Below are positions 1-6,447 of a stretch of 12,845 nucleotides of DNA, piece by piece; the stretch's first letter is position 1, and each line of letters starts with the position of its first letter. This stretch comes from Fen-1118 sp964491625. GTDB taxonomy: Bacteria > Myxococcota_A > Polyangia > Fen-1088. Both the position numbers and the translations under genes were made by a program. Where the stretch lies: the NCBI GenBank assembly GCA_964491625.1, contig CAZBIU010000192.1, forward strand, positions 1-12,845. The letters are read 5' to 3'. The notes beneath the pieces were generated by a model. The model saw only the letters and a list, made by a program, of their open reading frames with translations. It made no database searches and was not told where the DNA came from.

Positions 1-213
1 TTCCCGCGCACCGTCGGCGAGATGGGCGATGACGGTCCTCAGGCGGCGGGCCATGCCAGGTAGCTTGGCCGCGCGCTCGTCGCTGGCGAGGGTCAGAATC
101 GTGACCCGATGCTTCGCGGCTGATAGTGCTCGGCCGAGAGCCGCTCCGGATTTCCCACACTCGCCCTCGGAAACTGGCGCGATTTCGTCACCGACTATCA
201 GGATCTCGGCCAT
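1..213 (-). CDS. Glycogen/starch synthase-like glycosyltransferase, N-terminal fragment
   Basis: Only the first 71 codons are in the window; the gene runs off the left edge. I translated it from the ATG on the minus strand at 213-211; an in-frame TGA three codons before it (complement of 217-219) fixes this as the earliest possible start. The protein begins MAEILIVGDEIAPVSEGE, matching the usual opening of GT5 synthases (a beta strand, then 'xSEVAPFxKTGG'), followed by an ALGRALSAAKHRVTILT segment like the 'ALPRALAxxGHEVxVxxP' of the starch-synthase catalytic domain. The ADP-glucose-binding Lys-Thr-Gly-Gly loop is not conserved: GECGKSG stands in its place. By family this would extend alpha-1,4-glucan from ADP-glucose, but the altered loop leaves that uncertain, and another GT-B glycosyltransferase is possible. 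It lies 71 bases downstream of the small TIGR04563 gene on the same strand. Confidence 0.55.
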   Translation of the reverse strand, partial: MAEILIVGDEIAPVSEGECGKSGAALGRALSAAKHRVTILTLASDERAAKLPGMARRLRTVIAHLADGARE

Positions 214-284
214 ACTTCACACACTCGACGACGCGGAGGGTGATGTCCAACGCGTCAGGATAAGGCTGGGGAGTGGATGAAGCA

Positions 285-488
285 CTACTCGGTAGCACCG
301 CGTTCGTCTTCTTCGCCGGGGAATTCGTTGACGGACGGGTACTTCATGATCTCCTTGCGGGAGATCTTCCACGCCTTTTGCACGATCCACGACAGCGAGC
401 GATCTTGACGCGTGGCCTCTTCCTGGATTTCCTTCAGCATTTCTTCTGGGAAGTAGAGACTTTGTTTCCTCTTGTCAGAGCCGGCCAT
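285..488 (-). CDS. TIGR04563-type small protein, possible ribbon-helix-helix regulator
   Basis: A 67-residue acidic/basic protein with no signal peptide or membrane segment. Its body (KRKQSLYFPEEMLKEIQEEA, then DRSLSWIVQKAWKI) reads as a short beta strand followed by two helices, as in ribbon-helix-helix DNA-binding proteins such as CopG/Arc relatives. The wording matches the TIGR04563 family, which I know mainly from Myxococcales; its function is not established. The tail after residue 50 is polar and acidic. The ATG is preceded by a GGGGTG ribosome-binding site, and a candidate promoter with a perfect TTGACA lies at 531-560. The glycosyltransferase gene follows on the same strand and could be cotranscribed. 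Family assignment is fairly sure; DNA binding is inference from the fold pattern. Confidence 0.85.
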   Translation of the reverse strand: MAGSDKRKQSLYFPEEMLKEIQEEATRQDRSLSWIVQKAWKISRKEIMKYPSVNEFPGEEDERGATE

Positions 489-530
489 GAAACACCCCGC
501 TTATGGTGATCTCCCCTTGTGAACTTTGGT

Positions 531-560
531 CATTTAGGCAGCAATCGGCTAACCTGTCAA
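531..560 (-). promoter_or_regulatory. Candidate sigma-70 promoter for the TIGR04563 gene
   Basis: On the minus strand a perfect TTGACA (complement of 555-560) is followed after 18 bases by TAAATG (complement of 531-536), a weak -10 with 3 of 6 matches. Transcription would start near 524, about 36 bases before the ATG at 488, leaving room for the GGGGTG ribosome-binding site. The dksA gene diverges from the same 164-base spacer, but I could not find an equally good promoter for it. Confidence 0.45.
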
Positions 561-652
561 GCAGTGGCATTCTCCACCAGAGTGTGCCAAGTGTTGCAGA
601 CCTACGCTAGACTAGGCAAAAAACAGAGAGATAATCTGAAACAAGGGGATAC

Positions 653-1030
653 ATGGAAGGGACCGGTCTGAAGAAAAAAGACCTGAAACGGTTCCGCGAC
701 ATCCTTCTCACGCGGAAGAAGGATATTTTGCGGAATGCGCAACGAACCCTCAGCGAGGACATGACGCTCGAGTCCGACGACTTGCCCGATGAGATGGACC
801 TGGCTTCGTCGGAGTACCTGCAGTCGTTCACCTTCAGGTTGCGCGGGCGCGAAAAGACCTTCTTGCAGAAGATCTATCACGCGCTCGAGAAGATCGAGGA
901 AGGAACGTTCGGGCTGTGCGAGCAGTGCGGAGAGCTGATCTCTATGAAGCGGTTGGAGGCGCGCTTAGAAACGACGCTGTGTATCCGCTGCAAAGAGGAC
1001 CAGGAGCGCATCGAGAAGGCCTACGGCTAG
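653..1030 (+). CDS. dksA: DksA/TraR-family RNA polymerase-binding transcription factor
   Basis: A 125-residue DksA-type protein. DksA enters the secondary channel of RNA polymerase and, with ppGpp, adjusts initiation at rRNA and amino-acid promoters. The N-terminal half is a charged coiled coil, and its tip keeps the functional D-x-x-D-x-A pattern (D46, D49, A51 in PDEMDLAS). The C-terminal half has the zinc finger with all four cysteines (C89, C92, C110, C113; C-x2-C-x17-C-x2-C), the arrangement of classical DksA, followed by a short helix (residues 114-124). It is shorter than the E. coli protein (151 residues), mainly at the N-terminus. An AGGGG site 5-10 bases before the ATG at 653 supports the start. 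The endopeptidase gene follows closely on the same strand. Myxobacteria carry several DksA/CarD-type regulators, so this may not be the only copy. Confidence 0.93.
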   Translation: MEGTGLKKKDLKRFRDILLTRKKDILRNAQRTLSEDMTLESDDLPDEMDLASSEYLQSFTFRLRGREKTFLQKIYHALEKIEEGTFGLCEQCGELISMKRLEARLETTLCIRCKEDQERIEKAYG

Positions 1031-1086
1031 CCGATCTCGGCCGTTGCTTGGGCGGTTCGCTTCCAGCGTGGTCTCCGACCTCTGAC

Positions 1087-1920
1087 TTGGTCGCGACCGC
1101 TTTGCGACTGGCCGTCGCGGTTGTGATCGGGACGGTTCTTCCGGGGTGCCTGGGCGCCTACGTAACGGATGGTTCGAGCGTTTCGCTCGGCCTGCATTCG
1201 AAGGGCGCGCTGCTTCGGGGCGCTGCCATGCCCCCGGAAGGGACGGGCTACCTCGTCCACACCGATTGGCGCGCGCGCAGGCACTGCTATGGCACCGATG
1301 AGATGGTTCGCTGGCTGACCGACGTCTTCGCCACGGCGAACCAGGCGGATCCGGACAGCGTGGTCTACCTGGGAGACCTGTCGGCCCGGCAGGGCGGCGA
1401 CGTGAGCAAGCATCGCTCGCACGGGAGCGGGCGTGACGTCGACATCTTCCTGATGGCGAGCGATACCGAAGGACGGGCGCTGCATGACCTTCCGGCGATG
1501 ATCCACTTCGGAGCCGACGGGCGTGCGGCGCGCTGGTCACCTGGGAAGACGGGACACCCGATCAAGCAACCGGTGCCGGACGCGCGCTTTGATGCCAGGC
1601 GGAACTGGGCCATTGTGCGAGCAATGTTGTCGAACCCCACGGCAGCGGTGCAATGGATCTTCATCGACGATGCGCTCGGGGCATCGTTGGTCGCCGAGGG
1701 TGAGCGAGAAGGTGCGCCACCGGAGATTCTGGGCAAGGCGCGCGCTTTCTTGCATCAGCCGACGGATGCGCAACCCCACGACGACCATATGCACGTGCGG
1801 ATCTTCTGTGCGCCCACCGACAGGCGCTTCGGGTGTACGGACAAGGGGCCCAAGCGCTGGCTGAAGAAGCACTGGAAGTACATGCGCGACGGCGGAGCGG
1901 ACGCACTGGCGAGATCGTAG
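1087..1920 (+). CDS. mepA: Penicillin-insensitive murein endopeptidase MepA-like lipoprotein (M74)
   Basis: A zinc peptidase that by family cleaves D-Ala-meso-DAP cross-links in peptidoglycan. Numbered from the TTG at 1087 (277 residues; E. coli MepA has 274), the M74 zinc motifs are complete: H109-R-S-H112...D119 (KHRSHGSGRDVDI) and H231-D-D-H234-M-H236 (PHDDHMHVR). The frame stays open upstream into dksA as far as a GTG at 916, but no good ATG exists: the only in-frame ATG (1228) would remove the export signal. I chose TTG 1087 because it gives a compact signal with a hydrophobic stretch and a lipobox VLPGC, Cys at residue 21. TTG 1048 is the alternative. Neither has a clear ribosome-binding site, so translation may depend on coupling to dksA, whose stop is 56 bases upstream. 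E. coli MepA is a soluble periplasmic enzyme; here lipidation is predicted. Confidence 0.88.
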   Translation: MVATALRLAVAVVIGTVLPGCLGAYVTDGSSVSLGLHSKGALLRGAAMPPEGTGYLVHTDWRARRHCYGTDEMVRWLTDVFATANQADPDSVVYLGDLSARQGGDVSKHRSHGSGRDVDIFLMASDTEGRALHDLPAMIHFGADGRAARWSPGKTGHPIKQPVPDARFDARRNWAIVRAMLSNPTAAVQWIFIDDALGASLVAEGEREGAPPEILGKARAFLHQPTDAQPHDDHMHVRIFCAPTDRRFGCTDKGPKRWLKKHWKYMRDGGADALARS

Positions 1921-1959
1921 CGGGCTCGCCACTGCCGCGACCGGAACCTCAGGGCGGAA

Positions 1960-2009
1960 CCGGAGGTTGGGGAGCCGGAGGCTGGGACCGTCGGGCGAAA
2001 CCGGAGGCT
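1960..2009 (+). repeat. Three short direct repeats CCGGAGGYT
   Basis: The nine-base motif CCGGAGGTT/CCGGAGGCT occurs at 1960-1968, 1975-1983 and 2001-2009. Just downstream, GCCCGC at 2013-2018 and GCGGGC at 2022-2027 form a six-base-pair hairpin with a three-base loop and no T-run. The stretch 1921-2120 holds no convincing gene; these repeats are the only structure I see in it. Confidence 0.4.
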
Positions 2010-2123
2010 AAAGCCCGCGGTGCGGGCGTCCCTCTCGGGTTCCAGCACCGGTGTGCAACGTCGCTGACTCGCTGAAAGCGTGAAGGGCGGTGCTTCTCCT
2101 ACCTGAACAAAGAGATAGGTACT

Positions 2124-2164
2124 TTGTATATTGAATATATTCTAACGAATAGAATACATTCAAT
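2124..2164 (+). promoter_or_regulatory. AT-rich double palindrome, probable operator/promoter of the MerR-like gene
   Basis: In a GC-rich window, this AT-rich block carries a long inverted repeat: left arm 2130-2144 (ATTGAATATATTCTA), a five-base spacer, right arm 2150-2164 (TAGAATACATTCAAT), pairing at 14 of 15 positions. Each arm also contains GAATAYATTC, itself a palindrome or near-palindrome, at 2133-2142 and 2152-2161, 19 bases apart. A -10-like TAGAAT (5 of 6 matches) lies at 2150-2155; TTGTAT at 2124-2129 could be a poor -35 with a 20-base spacer, the stretched geometry of MerR-activated promoters. Transcription would then start near 2162, only about ten bases before the ATG at 2173. 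The repeat is seen directly; its role as autoregulatory operator is inferred. Confidence 0.6.
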
Positions 2165-2172
2165 GTCTGAAG

Positions 2173-2772
2173 ATGGAGAAGAACCCGAGCTCCGCCGGCC
2201 GCGATTTCCCGGTTTCGCCCAACCGGGCCGCCGGACTTCTGGTCGACGAGGAGCTCGACGAGATCGAGAGCCAGTCCCCCGGCGGACTGACCTCACGTCA
2301 GATCGTCGACGTCTTCACCGCGCGCGGCATCCGCTTCTCGGAAGCGACCTTGCGGAAGTACGTGCAGCTTGGCCTTCTGCCACGCTCGATCCGAGTCGGG
2401 CGCAAGGGCAAGCACCGAGGGTCGTGCGGGATCTATCCCGCGGAGGTGGTGCGGCGGGTGAACCAGGTGCGAGCCATGATGGCCGCCGACCTCACCATCG
2501 AGGACATTCAGCAGTCGTTCGCCCGCTTCAAGGAAGACATCGCGCGGGTTGAGAAAGGCGTACGAGAGCTGATTGCAGGATTCGAACGCGAGGCCAAGGG
2601 CCCGCGCATCGATCCCGATCGGCGGGCGGCAATCGAAGCCGAGATCGTTGCCGCCAAACAAGCCGCTGGCGAGCTTGTCCGGCGGATCACCGGGGTTGAA
2701 GCAACTTTGTCTGCTCGTGGCGGCGCAAAAGTCGCGGGCACTGCCGTCGGGGGCGGCAGCGATCTGTTCTGA
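2173..2772 (+). CDS. MerR-like winged-helix transcriptional regulator
   Basis: A 199-residue soluble protein. Residues about 38-101 look like a MerR-type winged helix: GLTSRQIVDVF, then EATLRKYVQLGLLPRS as recognition helix and turn, a basic wing (VGRKGKHRGS) and IYPAEVVRRVNQVRAMM. The recognition segment resembles the 'TLRYYexxGLlxP' of MerR proteins. Residues about 105-170 are helical and charged and could form the antiparallel coiled coil of a dimer. The C-terminus is low-complexity, with no cysteine cluster for metal binding, so the signal is unknown. The ATG at 2173 has only a weak GAAG before it, and the true start may lie slightly downstream. It begins just after the double palindrome and is followed, 36 bases on, by the sigma-like gene, probably in one operon. 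DNA binding is fairly sure; the target is not. Confidence 0.75.
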   Translation: MEKNPSSAGRDFPVSPNRAAGLLVDEELDEIESQSPGGLTSRQIVDVFTARGIRFSEATLRKYVQLGLLPRSIRVGRKGKHRGSCGIYPAEVVRRVNQVRAMMAADLTIEDIQQSFARFKEDIARVEKGVRELIAGFEREAKGPRIDPDRRAAIEAEIVAAKQAAGELVRRITGVEATLSARGGAKVAGTAVGGGSDLF

Positions 2773-2808
2773 CGCGGGCCCCGTTTACCGCGCCCAAGGA
2801 AAAGTGCC

Positions 2809-3345
2809 ATGGACGAAGATAGACTCGAAGACCAACAAGAGCCCGAGGCGGCCGAGCAAGTGGCTGAAGAGCAACCGCAGCCCGAGGTCGCCAAGATTCG
2901 CATGAAGGTGCGTCCGTCGCGCGACGGACGTTTCCGATCCAAGACCATCGCGCCCAAGCGGCTGACCCGCGACGAGAAGAAGCTGGCGCTGTCGCTCATC
3001 TATCCGGAGGACATCGATCGCCCGAAGCTGCGCGCCGAGTGCCAGAGCATGCCTCGCCCGTGTCCGTTCGTGAGCTGCGAGCATCATTTGTACCTCGACG
3101 TGAACCCGCAAAGCGGCGCCATCAAGCTCAACTTCCCGCAGCTTGAAGTGTGGGAAATGGCCGAGACCTGCGCGCTCGATGTCGCCGACCGCGGTGGCAT
3201 CACCCTGGAAGAAGTCGGCGCTATCCTTAATCTCACTCGCGAACGCATTCGCCAGGTGGAGGTGCGTGGCTTGACCAAGATCCGCACGGTCAGCGGGGAG
3301 GACCTGGGCGTCAGCACGCCTTTCAAGTCGCCGAGCAAGTCCTAG
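2809..3345 (+). CDS. Sigma-70 region 4-like helix-turn-helix protein
   Basis: A 178-residue protein. Residues 1-30 are acidic and Gln/Pro-rich, probably disordered; 31-60 are basic. A middle segment has RPCPFVSCEHHLYLDV (C85, C90, H92, H93, with C78 nearby), which may bind metal. Residues 119-159 are a clear sigma-70 region-4-like helix-turn-helix: ETCALDVADRGGITLEEVGA followed by ILNLTRERIRQVEVRGLTKI, the wording used by housekeeping sigma factors to read the -35 box. There is no region 2, so it cannot be a complete sigma factor. It more likely binds DNA or competes for a -35-like site. AAGGA upstream of the ATG at 2809 serves as ribosome-binding site. It follows the MerR-like gene with a 36-base gap and precedes tldD by 68 bases. 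Similar proteins occur in myxobacteria, but I know of no assigned function. Confidence 0.78.
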   Translation: MDEDRLEDQQEPEAAEQVAEEQPQPEVAKIRMKVRPSRDGRFRSKTIAPKRLTRDEKKLALSLIYPEDIDRPKLRAECQSMPRPCPFVSCEHHLYLDVNPQSGAIKLNFPQLEVWEMAETCALDVADRGGITLEEVGAILNLTRERIRQVEVRGLTKIRTVSGEDLGVSTPFKSPSKS

Positions 3346-3413
3346 GGCTTAGCCAAGATCGAGCCTAATTTTCCTGGTCCGAACATCTCCGGTACGTCAG
3401 TATCGGACGAACG

Positions 3414-4871
3414 ATGTCTTCTGTGAACCGTGCGCCCGAGGCCGGCCCGGCCTACCCGTCGACCCCGCTTGATGCCATTGATGTCCAGCTCGCCGGGCGC
3501 TTGCTTGCGGCCGCGCTGTCGACGGGCGGCGACCACGCGGATCTGTATTTCGCGTATCAATCCGCGGCCGATTTCGCATTCGAAGAGCAGCGCGTGCGCA
3601 CCGTCGGTCGCGCCGTCACGCTTGGGCTTGGGGTTCGGGTAGTCCGCGGCGAAGCGTCGGGCTATGCCTACACCGAAGAATTATCCGAAACGCGCATGCT
3701 GGATGCCGCGCGAACCGCGGCGCAGATCGCCGCCCACGGAAGCAAGACTGCGCCCGTCGCGCTGATTGCGCCCAGGTTGCCTAGCTTCTATCCCGTGCGC
3801 GAGCTTTCTCTGGTCCGCGCCGGCGAAGACAAGGTCGCCTTGCTCCGGCGTGCCGACGCCGCTGCGCGCGCCTTCGATTCGCGCATCATCCGCGTCGAGG
3901 CCGGCTTCGTCGAAGGCTGGGCCGATGTCTTGGTAGTGACTTCCGAAGGAACCATCGCCCGCGATCGGCAGCCCATGGTTCGCTTGGCCGTCAGTGCCGT
4001 CGCGGACGAAAAGGGCAAGCGGCAGACAGGACGATCGGGGACGGCCAAGCGGCGCGGGCTCGATCTTTTCGACGAACCAGGCTCGACGCCGGAGCACCAC
4101 GGGCGCGAAGCCGCGCGCCTTGCCATCGCCATGTTGCACGCGCAGGAAGCGCCGGCCGGACCGATGGAGGTCGTCTTGGCGGCGGGCGAATCGGGAATCC
4201 TGCTACACGAGGCGGTGGGACACGGCCTGGAAGCCGATTTCAACCGCAAGCAGACCTCGAACTACTCGGGCCAGATGGGCAAGCAGGTGGCGTCTCCGCT
4301 CTGCACCGTGATCGACGATGCCACCATCGCCAGCGCGCGGGGTTCGATCAACGTCGACGACGAGGGCACGCAGGGCGGCCGCAACGTCCTCATCGAAAAC
4401 GGGATCTTGGTCGGCTACATGCAGGACCGCATCTCGGCCCGTCACTTCGGTAGCAAGCCTACCGGGAATGGCCGGCGCGAGAGCTTCCGGCAGCCCCCGC
4501 TGCCGCGCATGACCAACACGCTGCTGGCGGCGGGCGACGACGATCCGGAAGATATCATCAAGTCGGTGGTGCGCGGCCTCTACGCCAAGCGCTTCTCGGG
4601 CGGGCAAGTCAACATCTCGAACGGCGATTTCGTCTTTGCGCTGACCGAGAGCTACCTCATCGAGAACGGCAAACTGACCGCGCCCTTGCGTGGCGTGAAT
4701 CTCATCGGCAATGGCCCCGAGGTGCTTCGCAAGGTCACCATGGTCGGGCACGATTTCGAACTCTCCGACGGCACCTGGACCTGCGGCAAGGACGGCCAGT
4801 CGGTGCCGGTCGGGATCGGCACGCCGACCGTGAAGATTTCCCAGATCACCGTCGGGGGAACCAGGACATGA
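3414..4871 (+). CDS. tldD: TldD metalloprotease subunit
   Basis: A 485-residue TldD homologue (E. coli TldD has 481). With TldE/PmbA it forms a heteromeric cytosolic protease that degrades unfolded peptides; in enterobacteria it trims the microcin B17 leader and degrades the antitoxin CcdA. The zinc motif HExxxH is intact as H265-E266...H270 within LLHEAVGHGLEAD, followed by FNRKQTSNYSGQMG. The conserved late cysteine, C457 in GTWTCGKDGQSVPVG, is present as the expected third zinc ligand. The N-terminal half shows the usual alpha/beta domain with YAYTEELSETRMLDAARTAA. The ATG at 3414 has only a weak upstream GGA; the residues before about 20 are poorly conserved in type, so a slightly later start is possible. 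Its stop overlaps the pmbA start, which implies translational coupling. Confidence 0.95.
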   Translation: MSSVNRAPEAGPAYPSTPLDAIDVQLAGRLLAAALSTGGDHADLYFAYQSAADFAFEEQRVRTVGRAVTLGLGVRVVRGEASGYAYTEELSETRMLDAARTAAQIAAHGSKTAPVALIAPRLPSFYPVRELSLVRAGEDKVALLRRADAAARAFDSRIIRVEAGFVEGWADVLVVTSEGTIARDRQPMVRLAVSAVADEKGKRQTGRSGTAKRRGLDLFDEPGSTPEHHGREAARLAIAMLHAQEAPAGPMEVVLAAGESGILLHEAVGHGLEADFNRKQTSNYSGQMGKQVASPLCTVIDDATIASARGSINVDDEGTQGGRNVLIENGILVGYMQDRISARHFGSKPTGNGRRESFRQPPLPRMTNTLLAAGDDDPEDIIKSVVRGLYAKRFSGGQVNISNGDFVFALTESYLIENGKLTAPLRGVNLIGNGPEVLRKVTMVGHDFELSDGTWTCGKDGQSVPVGIGTPTVKISQITVGGTRT

Positions 4872-6250
4872 GCGCCGGCCATGAGAAGCGGGTCGCGGCG
4901 GACCCGCGCGCGTGCCAAGACCTCGCCGAGCAAATGTTGAGTTTGGCTCTGCGCGCGGGTGCCGACGCCGCCGAGGTGATGGTGCGCGACGGGGCGGAGC
5001 TGCAGGTGAAGGTCCGCAAGGGTGAGCCCGAGCTGGTGAAAGAGGCCGGCAGTCGCGGGCTCGGCTTGCGCGTGCTCAAGGACGCGCGCGCCGCCGTGAC
5101 CTACACCTCGGATTTTGCTCCGCAGGCCATGCGCACCTTCGCCGAGGAATCGCTCGCGCTTTGCCGGCTGGCCGAGCCGGATCCGCTCGCGGCGCTGCCC
5201 GACCGGGAAGAGATGGCGCGCTCGATTCCGGACCTCGACTTGTGGGACGAATCGGTGCTCTCGCTCGACGTGGCGGAAGCGATCGCACGAGCCAAAGCCG
5301 GCGAAGCCGCGGCCATCGGCTTTGATCCTCGCGTCACCAACTCCGACGGTGCCAGCATGGGGCGTGGCGTGGGAGCGGTGGCCTTCGCGAGCTCGGCTGG
5401 CTTTTCCGGCTCGTACCGCGCCAGCAGCGCGTCGCTGGTGGTCGAGCCGGTGTGCGACGACACCGAGGGCAAGAAGCGCAACGGATACTACTGGACCTCG
5501 TCGAGGTTTGCCGCCGGACTGCTTTCTCCCGACGAGGTCGGCACCGAGGCCGCGCGCCGCACCGTCGCCAAGCTCGGGTCGCGCAAGGTTGCGACTTGCC
5601 GGGTGCCGGCGGTGTTCGCGCCCGAGGCCGCGCGCTCGCTGCTCGGCCAGTTCGCCGGCTTGATCTCGGGCGGGGCGGTTTGGCGCAAAGGCAGCTACCT
5701 CGGCGAGAGGGAAGGTTCGCTGGTGGCGTCGCCCTTGGTCAGCATCGTCGACGATCCGCTGCTGCCGCGGGCGCCCGGATCGCGACCGTTCGACGGGGAG
5801 GGGCTGGCGGTGCGGCCCAACGTGGTCGTGTCCGAGGGCGTGCTGCGCGCCTTCCTTTGCGACGTATACGCCGCACGCAAGCTGGGACGACGGTCCAGCG
5901 GTTCGGCGGGCCGCGGCCTTGGCGGAGGTCCGCACGTGAGCACGTCGAACTTCATCCTTCGCCCCGGCAAGCTGTCCGCGACGGAGGTCGCCAACGTGGA
6001 CGAGGGATTTCTGGTGACCGACTTGATGGGCTTCGGCTTCAATCCGGTGACCGGCGACTTTTCGCAAGGCGCGGCGGGGTTCTGGATTCAAAAGGGCGAA
6101 AGGGCCTTTCCCGTGAGTGAAGTCACCATTTCGATCAATTTCGACCACCTCTGGAAAGGCATCGATGCGGTCGGGGATGATCTCGACACACGATCGTCGG
6201 TGCAGGCGCCCAGCTTCCGGGTGGCCAAAGTCACCGTGGCGGGCGCCTGA
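4868..6250 (+). CDS. pmbA: TldE/PmbA protease subunit
   Basis: A 460-residue PmbA/TldE homologue (E. coli protein 450), the partner of TldD. It shares the fold of TldD but, as usual for this subunit, lacks HExxxH; the equivalent region reads VPAVFAPEAARSLLGQFAG, so the single active site should sit in TldD. Other family segments are visible: ADAAEVMVRDGAELQVKVRK near residue 35, a GLGLRVLKDARAAVTYTSDF stretch near 60, a glycine-rich SSGSAGRGLGGGPHVSTSNF region near residue 345, and a final FRVAKVTVAGA strand. The ATG shares the four bases ATGA with the tldD stop, the standard coupled arrangement. Nothing in the neighbourhood encodes an obvious peptide substrate, so a housekeeping role in peptide turnover is more likely than maturation of a local bacteriocin. 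Confidence 0.94.
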   Translation: MSAGHEKRVAADPRACQDLAEQMLSLALRAGADAAEVMVRDGAELQVKVRKGEPELVKEAGSRGLGLRVLKDARAAVTYTSDFAPQAMRTFAEESLALCRLAEPDPLAALPDREEMARSIPDLDLWDESVLSLDVAEAIARAKAGEAAAIGFDPRVTNSDGASMGRGVGAVAFASSAGFSGSYRASSASLVVEPVCDDTEGKKRNGYYWTSSRFAAGLLSPDEVGTEAARRTVAKLGSRKVATCRVPAVFAPEAARSLLGQFAGLISGGAVWRKGSYLGEREGSLVASPLVSIVDDPLLPRAPGSRPFDGEGLAVRPNVVVSEGVLRAFLCDVYAARKLGRRSSGSAGRGLGGGPHVSTSNFILRPGKLSATEVANVDEGFLVTDLMGFGFNPVTGDFSQGAAGFWIQKGERAFPVSEVTISINFDHLWKGIDAVGDDLDTRSSVQAPSFRVAKVTVAGA

Positions 6251-6447
6251 TGGTGACGTGCGGGACATCGCTACCGTCCCAGGCCGGGCCAGTGCGATTT
6301 TGCACTGCGTGTGCGGGGACGCCCGTGGTCGGGCGCCTGCGATCCGTAAAGCACCGTCGCCGCGAGCGCTTTTTCCCGTCTTGTCGCGGACATCAACCAC
6401 CTGGCCGATCGTTACAAACGCGTGACAGGTGGTGTGTTTCTTGCTAA
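6250..6447 (+). CDS. Doubtful small cysteine-rich ORF overlapping the pmbA stop
   Basis: A 65-codon frame whose ATG shares one base with the pmbA stop (TGATG), a common coupled arrangement. It encodes RFCTACAGTPVVGRL, then RERFFPSCRGH, a spacing reminiscent of the N-terminal zinc ribbon of Nudix hydrolases (FCxxCG...CPxCG), but the first pair reads C-x2-C with an extra residue before the glycine and the second pair has lost one cysteine. The rest is arginine-rich with no known pattern. It could be a decayed zinc-ribbon gene start, or chance in a GC-rich spacer. Inside it, CAGTGC (6290-6295) and GCACTG (6302-6307) form a six-base-pair hairpin around GATTTT. Confidence 0.2.
   Translation: MVTCGTSLPSQAGPVRFCTACAGTPVVGRLRSVKHRRRERFFPSCRGHQPPGRSLQTRDRWCVSC

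Noticed and set aside
569..599. TTGGCAC on the minus strand, like the -24 box of a sigma-54 promoter
   Set aside because: The GC of the -12 box is missing at the required spacing, so a sigma-54 promoter is not supported.
916..1086. Extension of the endopeptidase frame back to GTG 916 inside dksA
   Set aside because: The extra 57 residues would put the lipoprotein signal in mid-protein and overlap dksA by 115 bases.
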